Assembly: GCA_028822375.1 (NCBI GenBank) | Contig: JAPKDW010000002.1 | Span: forward strand, 1 to 56,737 | Length of the DNA stretch: 56,737 bases | Reading direction: 5' to 3' | DNA from: Opitutaceae bacterium | Lineage (GTDB): Bacteria > Verrucomicrobiota > Verrucomicrobiia > Opitutales > Opitutaceae | The notes under the pieces: generated by a model | Seen by the model: the letters and a program-made list of their open reading frames with translations, nothing else | Databases searched by the model: none | Told to the model about the DNA's origin: nothing | Shown: positions 41,633 to 53,107 of the stretch, one piece after another | How positions within the stretch are numbered: position 1 is the first letter of the stretch | How the letters are laid out: every line of letters begins with the position of its first letter | Position numbers and translations under genes: made by a program

Positions 41633-42187
41633 TTATTCCTCCAATTCTCCAACTTCAACGGGTTCGAGATCATTAAGAAACGCGCGGGTCTTCTCATCGT
41701 CGAATTGCGGATCTTCATTCTCGATATACAAGAAGAACTTATCATCCGAGCTTGCCCTTACATCCTTGTATTTAAGAACAGGATGATGATGCCTCGGGAG
41801 TTTATTAAGAATGAACATACCGCCAATCGACGCGAAAGCCGAAAAGAGAATCGTCATTTCGTAGGCAACCGGGAAAGCGAATTGCGGGCTGAAGTATGGC
41901 TTGCCGCCAACGATCAACTTGTAGCCTTCCATAAATGGAAGACTTAATTCCGATCCGCCGGTGAACCAAATCATGAGCATGCCAGCTGTGAGGCCGAACG
42001 TTCCACCAACGATGGTGAATCGCCCCACAACCGAGCGTTTCAACCCCATTGCCGAGTCCAATCCGTGAAGTGGGAATGGCGTAATGACATCCCATTTTTT
42101 GAAGCCAGCATCTCTCACCTTCTCTGCCGCATGCATGATGTCGGCAGGGGTATCGAATTTAGCGATAAGTCCGTATTGTTTATCCAT
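41633..42187 (-). CDS. actD: alternative complex III subunit ActD (DUF3341)
   Basis: GLIAKFDTPADIMHAAEKVRDAGFKKWDVITPFPLHGLDSAMGLKRS. Confidence 0.93.
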   Translation of the reverse strand: MDKQYGLIAKFDTPADIMHAAEKVRDAGFKKWDVITPFPLHGLDSAMGLKRSVVGRFTIVGGTFGLTAGMLMIWFTGGSELSLPFMEGYKLIVGGKPYFSPQFAFPVAYEMTILFSAFASIGGMFILNKLPRHHHPVLKYKDVRASSDDKFFLYIENEDPQFDDEKTRAFLNDLEPVEVGELEE

Positions 42188-42210
42188 TGTCGGAAAGCGT
42201 CGCTTTAAAA

Positions 42211-43629
42211 TTAGCGCTTGTGAGCATGTGCATCCGCCTGCGGTGTGACGGCTTTAATTTCCGCCATTGCCATAAGTGGCAGGAAGCGGAGGAACAATAG
42301 GAAGAGAACCGAGAATACACCGAAGGTCCCCACGTACGTGAAGATATCGACGATCGTCGGCGAATAGTACCCCCAACTCGAAGGAAGGAAGTCGCGCGTC
42401 AAAGTCGTGACTGCGATTACGAAACGCTCGAACCACATGCCGATATTGACGAAGATCGTAATAATCCAGACCAAGGCTGTGTTCTGGCGAACCTTCTTAA
42501 ACCAGAAGAGCTGCGGCGAGATAACGTTACAGGAAATCATTATCCAGTAAGCCCAAGCATAGTTGCCGAAAGCGCGGTTAACGAAGGCGAAGATTTCGAA
42601 GTCGTTCGCTCCGTAAGCAGCGATGAAAAACTCCATCCCGTAGGCGTAGCCCACCATCGTACCCGTGGCCAAGATGATCTTGGTCATGCAATCGATGTGA
42701 TACTGCGTAATGAGATCGTCGAGACGATAGATTGCTCGAAGCGGCAACATCAGAGTCAATACCATGCCGAAGCCGGAGAAAATCGCTCCCGCAACGAAGT
42801 ACGGAGGGAAAATCGTCGTATGCCAACCTGGCAGCAAAGAGATAGCGAAGTCGAAGGATACGATCGTGTGTACCGAAAGTACAAGCGGCGTCGAAAGACC
42901 TGCCAGCAACAAGTAACACATTTCGTAGTTGCTCCACTGACGATTCGAACCGCGCCAGCCCATCGAAAAAATGCCATAAAGCACCTGGCGAATCTTAGAG
43001 GTCGCCCGGTCGCGAACACTCGCCAAATCGGGAATCAAACCAACATACCAAAACAGTACGGAAACCGTTCCATAAGTCGAAACCGCGAAAACGTCCCAAA
43101 GGAGAGCCGACTTGAAATTCGGCCAAATCGCATTCGCATTAGGAATCGGAAACAAAAACCAAGCCATCCAAACACGACCGACATGAAATACCGGAAAAAT
43201 ACCCGCGCAAACAACCGCGAAAATAGTCATCGCTTCGGCTGCTCGATTGATTGACGTCCGCCACTTTTGTCGCAGCAAACAAAGAATCGCCGAAATCAGC
43301 GTACCCGCGTGACCGATACCGATCCAGAAGACGAAATTGACGATAGCCCAACCCCAGTTCGCAGGATTAGCCAAACCCCAAACGCCTGTGCCCGTCGAAA
43401 CGAGATAGACGAGACCCATCACAGTGAAAGAGGCCGTGCCGCAAGCGAGAACGAAACACACCCACCACCAGGTCGGCGTTTTCTCTTCTACGATTCCGCA
43501 GATCTTGTCGGTTATCCAGCTGAAGCTGCGATCGTTGGCGACGAGTGCTGGCCGAGGGATATCGACGGGATTTACTTCGTCGAGAATCGCTGGCTTAACT
43601 TCGCCGGTTGATGCGTGTGCGCTAGCCAT
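42211..43629 (-). CDS. actC: alternative complex III subunit ActC (NrfD-like membrane subunit)
   Basis: [68 protein letters not shown]. Confidence 0.95.
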   Translation of the reverse strand: MASAHASTGEVKPAILDEVNPVDIPRPALVANDRSFSWITDKICGIVEEKTPTWWWVCFVLACGTASFTVMGLVYLVSTGTGVWGLANPANWGWAIVNFVFWIGIGHAGTLISAILCLLRQKWRTSINRAAEAMTIFAVVCAGIFPVFHVGRVWMAWFLFPIPNANAIWPNFKSALLWDVFAVSTYGTVSVLFWYVGLIPDLASVRDRATSKIRQVLYGIFSMGWRGSNRQWSNYEMCYLLLAGLSTPLVLSVHTIVSFDFAISLLPGWHTTIFPPYFVAGAIFSGFGMVLTLMLPLRAIYRLDDLITQYHIDCMTKIILATGTMVGYAYGMEFFIAAYGANDFEIFAFVNRAFGNYAWAYWIMISCNVISPQLFWFKKVRQNTALVWIITIFVNIGMWFERFVIAVTTLTRDFLPSSWGYYSPTIVDIFTYVGTFGVFSVLFLLFLRFLPLMAMAEIKAVTPQADAHAHKR

Positions 43630-46600
43630 TAGTGCGCTCCTCCTTGCTCAGTGTGGGAATCGGAATGTGCTTCATCATGACCGTGGTCATCCTGTGATTC
43701 GTGAGGTTCATGCCCGCCACCGTGGTGCGGAGAATCTCCCTCGTACTCCGTCGTGGAATGCGGTTGGTCGATGTAGTCCGGCATTTCAGGATTCTGATTA
43801 CGGAGCTTAGCGAGATAAGTGGTACGCGGACGAGTGTTGGTGTATCCAAGAACCGCATAATTGCGCTCGTTGGCTTGAAGCTCGGAAACAAGGCTGTGTT
43901 CATCGCTTACATCGCCGAACTCGATCGCGTTCATCGGACATACTTGCTGACAAGCGACCTTGATCGTTCCATCAGGAATTCTGATGTCATTGCTGTCCTG
44001 GGCTTTCACCTTCTGAGCAATCTTGCCCTGCTGGATACGTTGCACGCAATAAGTGCACTTTTCCATCACGCCACGCATACGAACCGAAACATCCGGGTTC
44101 TGCGCCATTTGCACGAGCTCTGGCATTCCCTTCGGAGCCAGAGGACCTTCATAAAGGCGATCCAGCGGACGTTGCTGGTAATCCATGAAATTGAAGCGAC
44201 GTACTTTGTACGGGCAATTATTCGCGCAGTAACGCGTTCCGATACAACGGTTGTAAGCCATCGTATTGAGGCCGTCTTCGTCATGCACCGTAGCGTTAAC
44301 TGGGCAAACCGTTTCGCAAGGAGCCGTTTCGCAATGCATACAAGCGATTGGCTGAAGCGATACTTGCGGATCCTCTGGGATAACCGACAAGTCGTTCACG
44401 TCTCCAGAAGAGAAATAACGATCCATCCGAATCCAGTGCATTTCGCGACCGCGGCGGACTTGATCCTTACCGACGATTGGAATGTTGTTCTCGCTTTGGC
44501 AAGCAACGACACAGGCGTTACAACCGGAACAAACGTTCAAGTCGATCGCCATGCCCCACTGGTGGATACCAGTATAGTCAGGGTGCTTGTAAAGCGAACC
44601 GCCACGTGGCGTTTCCTTGGAGCGTTGCTGAACGGACATGCCCTTGTCGTCGCCCAAGATTGGCGGCGAATGGCTTTCCATTCCCATCTTCTCCACCCAT
44701 TGCGGATCCGATGCGTAATCGTCGAGATTCGATTCGCGAACAATCGCGCGGCCTTCCATCGACCAATGCTCTTGCGTATTCGCCAACTGGATAACTTCGC
44801 CAGTCAGTTCGAGCTTCGCGCCCGAAACGAATGTAGCCGATTCCGAAGTACGAACTGCGTACGAACTGAAACCAGAGTTGGTTCCGACGCGACCCGTGCG
44901 AGTCCGTCCGTAACCGAGCGGCAAGATAATAGAATAATTGTCGAGACCCGGAAGGATTTGAACGCCACCGGTAATTTCACGACCGTCAATCGTCACCGTC
45001 GCTACAGGAGAATAAGAGCGGCCGTCTTTTACGACGTTCGGATTCTTACGCGTGATCTGCAACATTGAGTCCGCAGAAACGATATCGAGCTCATTCGCCA
45101 AACGTGGACTAACGAAAATCGCATTGTCCCAAGTCAGCTTGGACATGGGATCCGGACATTCTTGCAACCAACCGTTGTTGATATAGCGGCCATCGTCGAC
45201 GCTTGCGTCATTAACGAATACCGCTTCGAGATTGTCCTTTCCGGTTGGAACCGCAATCGCTGCGGATCCTGCCAAGGCTTCTGCCAAACGCATTCCGGAA
45301 ATCAACGAGCGCTTTGCCTTGTAAGCGGAATCGCTCAAGAATCCGTCGTGAAGGAATTGGTCGAAACCGCTTTTGCCCTTTGCTCCTGCCTTCTGAAGCG
45401 TCGCGTAAACCAGGCTATGGCCATCTGTATTCGTTTCGCCAACGAGGCTTCCCAAAAGTTCGATTTCCGAGATGCCCTCGAAAAGCGGCAAAATCATCGG
45501 TTGCTGAGCGAGCACATCGCCAGAGTATGTCCGACCGTCTCCCCAAGATTCCAAATAGTGAGCCTGAACGAAGTGGTAGTTCGATTTCTCGGACGTTTCA
45601 TCGTCGTAGTAACCGAGGCGGATCACGGTTTCGACCTGCGACAACTTCGAAGCAAAATCAATTTCGACCGGAGCGTTATAAACCGGATTGCCACCCGAGA
45701 TGAGAAGCGTGTCTACCGAACCGGAATCGATTGCAGCAGCAAGGTCTTCTATAGAAGCGGATTCGTCAGCGTCGACTTCGACCAAACTGACTGTTTTACC
45801 CAAGTTGCCGAGCTTCTCGTTAATGAGGAGCGCTATTCCGTGAGCTTCCTTACTCAACTGAGGACCGGCGTACACGAGGCTTTCGCCCTTGAAGTGAGCC
45901 AAGTCAGCCATGGACTTGCTGATCCACTCTTTCGTATCCGCATCCAATCCGGATGCGAGCTTTTGGAAAATTGGTTTTAGAGCATCGCCTTCAACACCCA
46001 ATTCGATTTCCAGCGCCGCGGCGGCTAGAAATGCGGTCATTTGGCTCGTGGCTAAACGCTTGCGGTGATCGGCCATCGCTCCGGTAGTGGAAAATCCACT
46101 TTCCGCAACGTAAAGGCGATTCATCTTGTCCTTGGAAGAACGAACGCGACGTCTGTCAGCAAACTGCTTGCTGAATCCCATCGCTCCCGGATTGTCACCC
46201 AGGAAATCGCCGGCAACGCACAAGATGCGTTCGGCATTGGACAAATCGTACTTAGGCTCGAGATTAGCGCCGGCTACAATGCTGGCTGCTGCTTTTCCGT
46301 TATCCGTCGCAACGGGCTCGTATTCTGCCCAAGTCGCTTGCGGGTAAGCCTTGAGAAATGCTTTTTTGAGGCGAAGGCGCGTTGGCGAAGATGATTTCTC
46401 AGTCAGTAGCGCAACGCCTTTGCCTTTGGAGCTCGCGATCGAACTCTTCAATCCAGCAACGACGTCCAAGACCGCTTCCTTCGAAAGATTCGCTCCTTCT
46501 TTAGTAAAGCGGGTCGAGCGGTCCGGATCGTAAAGCTCAAGTACGGAAGCCTGAGCCTTAAGACTTGTGCCGCCGTTGTAGGCTTTGTAATCCGCGTTGC

Positions 46601-46973
46601 CTTCAATTTTGGTCGGCCGTCCAGCGTGCGTTTCCACGAGGAGCGGAAGGCTTTCGCCGCGCAGCGAAAATGAAGTCGCGTAGTAAAGCGGTTGTCCAGG
46701 AACTTGATATTCCGGCGCCTTCGAATGAGGCAGAATATTGGATTCCGGGCGACGGCAGCCAGTGAAGCCTACTCCGCCGATAGCGAAGGACGCCGCCATT
46801 ATCTTGAAGAAATGGCGGCGATCGACTTCATTCATCTCCGAAGCTTCGACTCCGAACTCGCGATGCGCTTGCTCCAGGAACTCGGGCGAGTGAGACAATT
46901 CGTCAAGACTACGCCAATAGCGTGGTCCGGTTTGCTCTGCCTTAGTGGCGGGTGTAGAATTAATCGGTTTCAT
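43629..46973 (-). CDS. actB: alternative complex III subunit ActB (molybdopterin oxidoreductase-like plus Fe-S domain)
   Basis: [74 protein letters not shown]. Confidence 0.96.
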   Translation of the reverse strand: MKPINSTPATKAEQTGPRYWRSLDELSHSPEFLEQAHREFGVEASEMNEVDRRHFFKIMAASFAIGGVGFTGCRRPESNILPHSKAPEYQVPGQPLYYATSFSLRGESLPLLVETHAGRPTKIEGNADYKAYNGGTSLKAQASVLELYDPDRSTRFTKEGANLSKEAVLDVVAGLKSSIASSKGKGVALLTEKSSSPTRLRLKKAFLKAYPQATWAEYEPVATDNGKAAASIVAGANLEPKYDLSNAERILCVAGDFLGDNPGAMGFSKQFADRRRVRSSKDKMNRLYVAESGFSTTGAMADHRKRLATSQMTAFLAAAALEIELGVEGDALKPIFQKLASGLDADTKEWISKSMADLAHFKGESLVYAGPQLSKEAHGIALLINEKLGNLGKTVSLVEVDADESASIEDLAAAIDSGSVDTLLISGGNPVYNAPVEIDFASKLSQVETVIRLGYYDDETSEKSNYHFVQAHYLESWGDGRTYSGDVLAQQPMILPLFEGISEIELLGSLVGETNTDGHSLVYATLQKAGAKGKSGFDQFLHDGFLSDSAYKAKRSLISGMRLAEALAGSAAIAVPTGKDNLEAVFVNDASVDDGRYINNGWLQECPDPMSKLTWDNAIFVSPRLANELDIVSADSMLQITRKNPNVVKDGRSYSPVATVTIDGREITGGVQILPGLDNYSIILPLGYGRTRTGRVGTNSGFSSYAVRTSESATFVSGAKLELTGEVIQLANTQEHWSMEGRAIVRESNLDDYASDPQWVEKMGMESHSPPILGDDKGMSVQQRSKETPRGGSLYKHPDYTGIHQWGMAIDLNVCSGCNACVVACQSENNIPIVGKDQVRRGREMHWIRMDRYFSSGDVNDLSVIPEDPQVSLQPIACMHCETAPCETVCPVNATVHDEDGLNTMAYNRCIGTRYCANNCPYKVRRFNFMDYQQRPLDRLYEGPLAPKGMPELVQMAQNPDVSVRMRGVMEKCTYCVQRIQQGKIAQKVKAQDSNDIRIPDGTIKVACQQVCPMNAIEFGDVSDEHSLVSELQANERNYAVLGYTNTRPRTTYLAKLRNQNPEMPDYIDQPHSTTEYEGDSPHHGGGHEPHESQDDHGHDEAHSDSHTEQGGAH

Positions 46974-47626
46974 CGGTGGCAGCCTGAGCAGCTTTGCGGC
47001 GGGTTAACGTTCCACTCTTCAACGAACTTCTTGCCGTCTTCGATCTGGCCTTTTTCGCCACCTGGATGAACCCAATCAAGATTGGTTACCTCGGCGATAG
47101 GGCGAATATGCTCTTCGGGATTACGATGGCACTCCAAGCACCAACCCATACTCATGGATTGATCGTGCTTAACAGTTTCCATCTCATTGACTTTGCCGTG
47201 ACACTCTACGCAAGAGACGCCGCGGTTTACGTGAACGGAGTGATTAAAATAAACGTAGTCAGGAGTCTGGTGAACGCGCACCCACGGCAACGGATCGCCT
47301 GAAGCGTAGCTCGCCCTGACCGGCTCAAGTAACTCGCTGTCAGTCTTGATCAGGCTATGGCATGACATACAAGTGCTCGAAGCAGGAATGTTAGCGTGGG
47401 CGGATTCTTCGACCTTGCTATGGCAGTACCGACAATCCAATCCGAGCTCTCCCACATGGAAACTGTGGTCGTAAGGAACTGGCTGAACCGGTTCGTAACC
47501 CACTCGAGTATAGCTAGGAGTGGCGTAATAGGTGACTCCAGAAACGACAGCTGCAGCTAAGATGAAGATAAAAACTATTATCTTCAACGGCAGCGCGTTG
47601 GACCACTTTGGGAACACATTTGACAT
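46970..47626 (-). CDS. actA: alternative complex III subunit ActA (pentaheme cytochrome c)
   Basis: Five CxxCH motifs: CRYCH, CMSCH, CVECH, CLECH, CSGCH; N-terminal TM. Confidence 0.94.
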   Translation of the reverse strand: MSNVFPKWSNALPLKIIVFIFILAAAVVSGVTYYATPSYTRVGYEPVQPVPYDHSFHVGELGLDCRYCHSKVEESAHANIPASSTCMSCHSLIKTDSELLEPVRASYASGDPLPWVRVHQTPDYVYFNHSVHVNRGVSCVECHGKVNEMETVKHDQSMSMGWCLECHRNPEEHIRPIAEVTNLDWVHPGGEKGQIEDGKKFVEEWNVNPPQSCSGCHR

Positions 47627-47671
47627 GACGCGAAATTCGTTGTCGCTCGCTTGTTATATATTAGAAGCGAA

Positions 47672-47860
47672 TTAGGCTGGAGGAGAGTTCTCTCGCGAGA
47701 TTGCTTTAGGGTCTTGCCGCAGGTTGAAGGCGGCAGCGACTCTAGTTGGTTCCGAACTGCTAGCGCGACGGCGAGAGAACAATTTGGGCAAGACTAAAAC
47801 AGCGGCAAATGCTGCAGCGGCTTTCAGGATGAAAGATTTGCGGAATTTTTTGGAACTCAC
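47672..47860 (-). CDS. 62-aa single-TM hypothetical protein upstream of actA
   Basis: GTG start; VSSKKFRKSFILKAAAAFAAVLVLPKLFSRRRASSSEPTRVAAAFNLRQDPKAISRENSPPA. Confidence 0.6.
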   Translation of the reverse strand: MSSKKFRKSFILKAAAAFAAVLVLPKLFSRRRASSSEPTRVAAAFNLRQDPKAISRENSPPA

Positions 47861-48041
47861 GGGACGATCTATGGTCGGTTGTGGATTTCGGGAGTGAAGG
47901 AAAGCCTGCCTAAATAGCAAATAAAAATTAGTGCTCAAAGCCAACTCATGGATCGGTTATTAGCTGAGCCCCTCGGATTCAATTGGAATTCTAATAGTAA
48001 CTGCCTCGAATTAGAGCAAAAATAGCGCCATCGAAGCTCCT

Positions 48042-48743
48042 TCAAGATTCAATGAACTGACCGTCTTGCATACGCAAAATCCGATCGCACTTCTGCGCCA
48101 ATTCCGGATTGTGCGTAACGATCAACACAGCCTGACCCTTCTCTTTCGCCAACCGAGTCAACGACTCGAAAACCATCAGAGAATTCTTAACATCGAGATT
48201 TCCCGTGGGCTCATCAGCCAAAAGCACTCCAGGCATATTCGCCAAAGAGCGAGCGATCGCGACGCGTTGTTGCTCCCCGCCTGAAAGTTGAGACGGCAAG
48301 CGATGTGTTTTATCGCCCAAACCAACCTCTTCCAAAAGCGCCACCGAGCGAGCCTCCATATCCTTCGGGCTCAGACGACCAAGCTTCCTCATCGGCAACA
48401 TCACGTTTTCGGTCGCCGAGAACTCGGGTAGCAGAAAGTGAAACTGAAACACGAACCCGATGTTTTCTCCGCGAATCCGCGTATGCTCGCCATCCTTATC
48501 CAATGGTACGACCTCGTCCATCACATGAATCGACCCAGAATCTTGACGATCCAACAATCCGAGCAAGTACAGCAAGGTGCTCTTGCCGCAACCGGACGGA
48601 CCAACAATCGCCGAGACCTCGCCCCGGTAGAGCTTCAAGTTCACGCCTCGAAGCACGTGCACCTTCATCTCCCCTTCGCCGAGATACTTGTGAAGCTCCC
48701 GACACTCGAGCGCTATTTCCCTATTCGCAGCAGTCTCGCTCAT
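48042..48743 (-). CDS. LolD-like ABC transporter ATP-binding protein
   Basis: AIVGPSGCGKSTLLYLLGLLD; LSGGEQQRVAIARSLANMPGVLLADEPTGNLD. Confidence 0.93.
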   Translation of the reverse strand: MSETAANREIALECRELHKYLGEGEMKVHVLRGVNLKLYRGEVSAIVGPSGCGKSTLLYLLGLLDRQDSGSIHVMDEVVPLDKDGEHTRIRGENIGFVFQFHFLLPEFSATENVMLPMRKLGRLSPKDMEARSVALLEEVGLGDKTHRLPSQLSGGEQQRVAIARSLANMPGVLLADEPTGNLDVKNSLMVFESLTRLAKEKGQAVLIVTHNPELAQKCDRILRMQDGQFIES

Positions 48744-50002
48744 GCGGCAGTCCCTCTAATAACATCGCCCGGCACCAACCGAGCCGCCCTACGAGCCGGA
48801 ATCAAGCTAGCAATCATCACAATGACCGTCGCCGCAACGACTGCCTGAATATAATGCCAGCCCGACCAATTGACTTCAAAAAACTCGGCCGTGAATAATC
48901 CTGCAGAAGGCATCGGCAGCTTCGAAATCCCAAAGGTCATCAACACCCCCAAACAACAACCGATCGCTGTACCCAGCACTAAAACAATCGCTCCCTGCCA
49001 GAGAAAAATACTCGAAATATCGCCCCGCGTGTAGCCCATCGAACGCAATATCGCGATTTCGCGGGTCTTCTCCATCACGATCATAACCAACATGCTGAAC
49101 ATCCCTAGGCCAGATACTATTATAATTGTGGATACGGTAATCGCCGAAGAGATCCTGAGGATCTTGAAAAGCTCGAGTAGCGACTTCTCGCGTTCCTGCC
49201 AAGGCGTAGAAAAGTGATTCGTCACATTTTCGATCAATTGCGAATCAATCATCGTGCGCGCCCGATCAAATACGCTTACCTGGATAAAGCTAACTCCGTG
49301 AGGCTTCTTCAAAAGCGAACGCACTGTATTGATGTGCATGAACACGCGCTTCTTATCGATATCCGAAACCCCTGTTTCATATAAGGCCGAAATTTTGAGG
49401 CGCCGTTGCTGGTCGACCGCCCGAATGATCAAAGAATCCCCGACCGATACATCCAAACGCGCTGCCAACTTAACCCCCAAGATCACGCCCATCGGCGTCT
49501 GCCTGAAATCGATGATAGAACCCGAATCGATCTGATCCTCTAAAGCCGACACCGCTAAATGATCGTCCACCGTGATTCCGAAAACCTGCCCGCTGTCCTC
49601 ACGTAAAGCGCTCTGGAGTTGAACGCTTCCCTTCAAAACCGATGACGTCGCCTCGATATTCGAGAGCTCCATGATCGCCACGACCACGGACTCCGGATGC
49701 TCTATTCCCTCGACAAAGCGGCGATTATTTTCGTCGGATAAAAAAAAGTTTGTGCTGTTTCCCTTCGACGATGCCGCCTCGACGAATACCGAAGTCGCCT
49801 GAATACGGTCTTCGATACGAATAGCTCCATCCGTTCCGAGAATCGTCTCGATAAACAGTTCTTGATAACCGCTAAGCTGAGCTTGCGTGGAAATGAAAAA
49901 GCCAACCCCAAACACAATCCCCGCCAGGCTCATCAACATGGAGCGCTTCTTAGCGAGTAAAAACCGGATTGCGATGCGGAAGTTGTGAGACATGAAAATC
50001 AA
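48740..50002 (-). CDS. LolC/E-like (FtsX/MacB-type) ABC transporter permease
   Basis: MVMEKTREIAILRSMGYTRGDISSIFLWQGAIV; four hydrophobic segments; 4-nt overlap with the ATPase gene. Confidence 0.9.
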   Translation of the reverse strand: MIFMSHNFRIAIRFLLAKKRSMLMSLAGIVFGVGFFISTQAQLSGYQELFIETILGTDGAIRIEDRIQATSVFVEAASSKGNSTNFFLSDENNRRFVEGIEHPESVVVAIMELSNIEATSSVLKGSVQLQSALREDSGQVFGITVDDHLAVSALEDQIDSGSIIDFRQTPMGVILGVKLAARLDVSVGDSLIIRAVDQQRRLKISALYETGVSDIDKKRVFMHINTVRSLLKKPHGVSFIQVSVFDRARTMIDSQLIENVTNHFSTPWQEREKSLLELFKILRISSAITVSTIIIVSGLGMFSMLVMIVMEKTREIAILRSMGYTRGDISSIFLWQGAIVLVLGTAIGCCLGVLMTFGISKLPMPSAGLFTAEFFEVNWSGWHYIQAVVAATVIVMIASLIPARRAARLVPGDVIRGTAA

Positions 50003-50113
50003 GCGTTCTTAACCAGAAAGCAGCGAGTAAGGCGACAAGCAGGCGAGTCATCAACTCCAACTTTCACTAAACGCGATTTTAGCTACGGGACGATACCCCC
50101 GCTCGCTTTCCGT

Positions 50114-51370
50114 TCACCCGCCAGACAGGGAGCCGCTCAATTTAAAGACTGCAGAAATAATGCCGACTGCAATCAATCCCACCATAACGAATACTCCCAG
50201 CAAGACTCCCGTCGAAATAATCCCTAAAGACACTCTTACGAATTTATCAATCATCTCGCTGTACTGCCGCGACATCTGACGAAGTCCCGGCACAACGTCC
50301 CCGGTGTTCTCACCGACTGTAAAGACATCCAAAGCCATGTCCTCGAAATAACCCGTCGATTTAAAGGCCGCAGAAAGAGCCACCCCTTCCGTCACCTTAA
50401 CCCGAGCCTCCGAAAACGCTTCGCGCATGGATACATTAAACAATGAACGCTCCGCCATAACCAGAGCCTGCACCATGATAATTCCATTCTCGAGCAAGAG
50501 CGTAAGGGTCTGAGTGAATTGCAAAACTTGCGAATCGCGAATAAATCGGCCCAATCCTGGCACCCTCAAAATCAACGTATCGAATTTGGCGCGCCCTTTT
50601 TCCGAATTACGCCATGAAGCCAAACCGCCAACCGCCAGCGCGATACCGATAGCCCCAATCCAACCGTACTTAAGCATACCATCTGAAAGAGCGATTAGGA
50701 GCTTTGTAGAGGTCGGGAGATCGCCGCCCAGCGAGGCCAACAATCCTTCGATTTGAGGCAATAAACTAAATAGAAACAAGAAGACCAACCCCAGCGCAAC
50801 TAGGATCAAAAAACACGGATAAGACAATGCAGCCGTCAATTTAGACTTAATCGCTTTACGCTCCTCCATACTTTCGACGATACGCGTCAAAACGTTACCT
50901 AAACTACCGGTAGCTTCACCCGCCTCCACCAAGTTCACCACACTCTCGTTGAACACGTTCGGTTGCTTCCGAATCGTTTCGGACAACGTCCGCCCCTGAC
51001 GCAGATCCTCCCAAAGCCTCGATGCCAGCAGCTTCTGCTTCGGGTCGCTCAAACGAGTTGCCATCATCCGAAGCGCATCCGCCGATTGGATACCGCATTT
51101 CAGCAGCTCCCGCATTCCCGTCAAAAACGGCAACGCCAGACTACGCGTCAGGACCTTGTCTTTTGACGCTTCGGTATTGCTGCCGAACAAAGAAGCCAAG
51201 GACGAAGCTCCGGATCGCTTGGCTGCCTCGGCTCCAACTTCGCCTACCGAGAGAGGTCGCAACTTTTTCGCGCTTAGTTTCTGAAGGGCAATCTTACGAT
51301 TCGCCGCCTCGATCGATCCGCGAACCGAGGCTCCCTTCAGGTCTTTTGCGCTATACGAAAAACTAGGCAT
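50114..51370 (-). CDS. type II secretion/type IV pilus inner-membrane platform protein (GspF/PilC)
   Basis: FSYSAKDLKGASVRGSIEAANRKIALQKLSAKKLRPLSV; two repeated T2SSF domains. Confidence 0.92.
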   Translation of the reverse strand: MPSFSYSAKDLKGASVRGSIEAANRKIALQKLSAKKLRPLSVGEVGAEAAKRSGASSLASLFGSNTEASKDKVLTRSLALPFLTGMRELLKCGIQSADALRMMATRLSDPKQKLLASRLWEDLRQGRTLSETIRKQPNVFNESVVNLVEAGEATGSLGNVLTRIVESMEERKAIKSKLTAALSYPCFLILVALGLVFLFLFSLLPQIEGLLASLGGDLPTSTKLLIALSDGMLKYGWIGAIGIALAVGGLASWRNSEKGRAKFDTLILRVPGLGRFIRDSQVLQFTQTLTLLLENGIIMVQALVMAERSLFNVSMREAFSEARVKVTEGVALSAAFKSTGYFEDMALDVFTVGENTGDVVPGLRQMSRQYSEMIDKFVRVSLGIISTGVLLGVFVMVGLIAVGIISAVFKLSGSLSGG

Positions 51371-51400
51371 TGATTAATTTATGAATTATGAATTATAAGG

Positions 51401-53098
51401 TTACTCCGTCGCTTCCTTTATTGAAATCGTGCGAACGACCTCCTCTAAGGTTGTCAGGCTTTGGCAGGCCAGATTCCAACCTGATTCACCGAGTGTGACC
51501 ATTCCACCTTGTCGACCGATTTCGCGCATTATTGGCGCCGCTTCTCGCTTCACGATCGGATCGTGCAACGCTTCGGTAACTCGGAGGATTTCATAAATCC
51601 CGACTCTACCTTTGTACCCAATATTTCGGCACCGCTCGCAGCCGACGGCTACTGGAAGTTCGGTGACCGAACCCAGGGCCTCCAGCGGCAAATCAAGCGT
51701 TTGAAGCGAATCCGCAACGGCGATCCGATCAATTGGCTTCATTTGATAGCAGTCTTGGCACAGTCGTCTCAAAAGCCTTTGCGCAATAATTAACTCCACG
51801 CCCGAAGCGATCAAAAACGGCTCGATCCCCATGTCGGTGAGACGCGTTATCGCGCCTGCCGAGTCGTTCGTGTGAAGCGTACTGAAAACCAAGTGACCCG
51901 TCAATGAAGCCTGTATTGCAATATCCGCCGTCTCCTTGTCCCGGATTTCCCCGACCATTATAACGTTCGGGTCTTGACGAAGCACATGCCTCAAAGCCTC
52001 CGCGAAGCCGAAGCCTATATCCTGCTTTATCTGGATTTGATTTACCCCAGGCACTTCGTACTCGATCGGATCTTCAACGGTGATAATACGTCTATCCTCC
52101 GAATTGATTTTGCGAATAAACGCGTTGAGCGAAGTGGATTTACCCGAACCTGTTGGTCCCGTTACGAGAACAATTCCATACGGAAGCCCAAGTACGCGAT
52201 CTATCTTTTCCTGATCCAAGGCCGACATGCCCAACTGCTGCATACTCAGCGGCGAACTCTTCTTGTTCAGCAAACGCAAACTGATGCTCTCGCCATACAT
52301 TACCGGCATCGTAGAGAGACGAATATCCAAGGTCGTATCGCCCGCCTTCATGGTAATACGTCCATCCTGAGGCAAACGTCGCTCGGAAATATTGAGCTTC
52401 GCCATGATCTTCAATCGAGAGACAATCGCGTCCTGAAATTTTCTCAAGTTGTCCGGCACGGGGACCGCAACCAGCAAACCATCGATCCGATAACGAATCC
52501 GGAGTTCTTCCTCCATCGGCTCGAAATGAATATCAGTCGCTCCATCCTCCACGGCCTGATTGAAGACTTCGTTCACGAAGCGAATGATCGCCGCATCTTC
52601 ATCTTCATCGTCTTCTTCAATCTCTCCGACCAAATCGTCGTCGATATCGAAAGACTCGTCCAAACTCTCGGCTCCGACTCCTAAATTTTGCGTAATGAAT
52701 TTCGAAATACGATCTGGATTCGCAAAGCGCCATTCAGGACGTCGACCGCAAGTCGCGTAAACCCAGTCATCCATAATCGCGTCGACCGGCCACCCTGTCG
52801 CCAAAACTAGTTCTTCGGAATCGCCATCTCCTTCCGTTTCTTCCTTAATCGGAACACAGTGAAACTCGTGCAAAATCCGAAGCGGAATCGAATTCAAACG
52901 ATCAAGATCGAACAATTCGTGAGAAACAACCGAAACGCCCTGCGAATCGCCCAGCACCCTAACGACTTCGCTCAAATCCTTATTCGCCCAATTTGCCAAG
53001 CGCTCCAAACGCTCGGAGCGGCGCAGTCCCTCGACTTCTTGCCGCTGCTCGTCGGAAAGTCCAAATGTATCCAGAAAATCTATCTCTGCCAATGCCAT
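51401..53098 (-). CDS. type II secretion/type IV pilus assembly ATPase (GspE/PilB)
   Basis: GIVLVTGPTGSGKSTSLNAFIRKIN; VEDPIEYEVPGVNQIQI; CQDCYQMKPI...CERCRNIGYKGRVGIYEIL. Confidence 0.95.
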   Translation of the reverse strand: MALAEIDFLDTFGLSDEQRQEVEGLRRSERLERLANWANKDLSEVVRVLGDSQGVSVVSHELFDLDRLNSIPLRILHEFHCVPIKEETEGDGDSEELVLATGWPVDAIMDDWVYATCGRRPEWRFANPDRISKFITQNLGVGAESLDESFDIDDDLVGEIEEDDEDEDAAIIRFVNEVFNQAVEDGATDIHFEPMEEELRIRYRIDGLLVAVPVPDNLRKFQDAIVSRLKIMAKLNISERRLPQDGRITMKAGDTTLDIRLSTMPVMYGESISLRLLNKKSSPLSMQQLGMSALDQEKIDRVLGLPYGIVLVTGPTGSGKSTSLNAFIRKINSEDRRIITVEDPIEYEVPGVNQIQIKQDIGFGFAEALRHVLRQDPNVIMVGEIRDKETADIAIQASLTGHLVFSTLHTNDSAGAITRLTDMGIEPFLIASGVELIIAQRLLRRLCQDCYQMKPIDRIAVADSLQTLDLPLEALGSVTELPVAVGCERCRNIGYKGRVGIYEILRVTEALHDPIVKREAAPIMREIGRQGGMVTLGESGWNLACQSLTTLEEVVRTISIKEATE

Positions 53099-53107
53099 AC
53101 CTAAATC

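Noticed and set aside
43701-45068. 455-aa plus-strand ORF antisense to actB
   Set aside because: It lies entirely inside the strongly supported actB gene, lacks recognisable motifs, and is typical shadow-ORF composition.
45162-45980. 272-aa plus-strand ORF antisense to actB
   Set aside because: Same shadow-ORF explanation; no family signature.
51974-52684. 236-aa plus-strand ORF
   Set aside because: Antisense to the GspE/PilB ATPase with Walker motifs.
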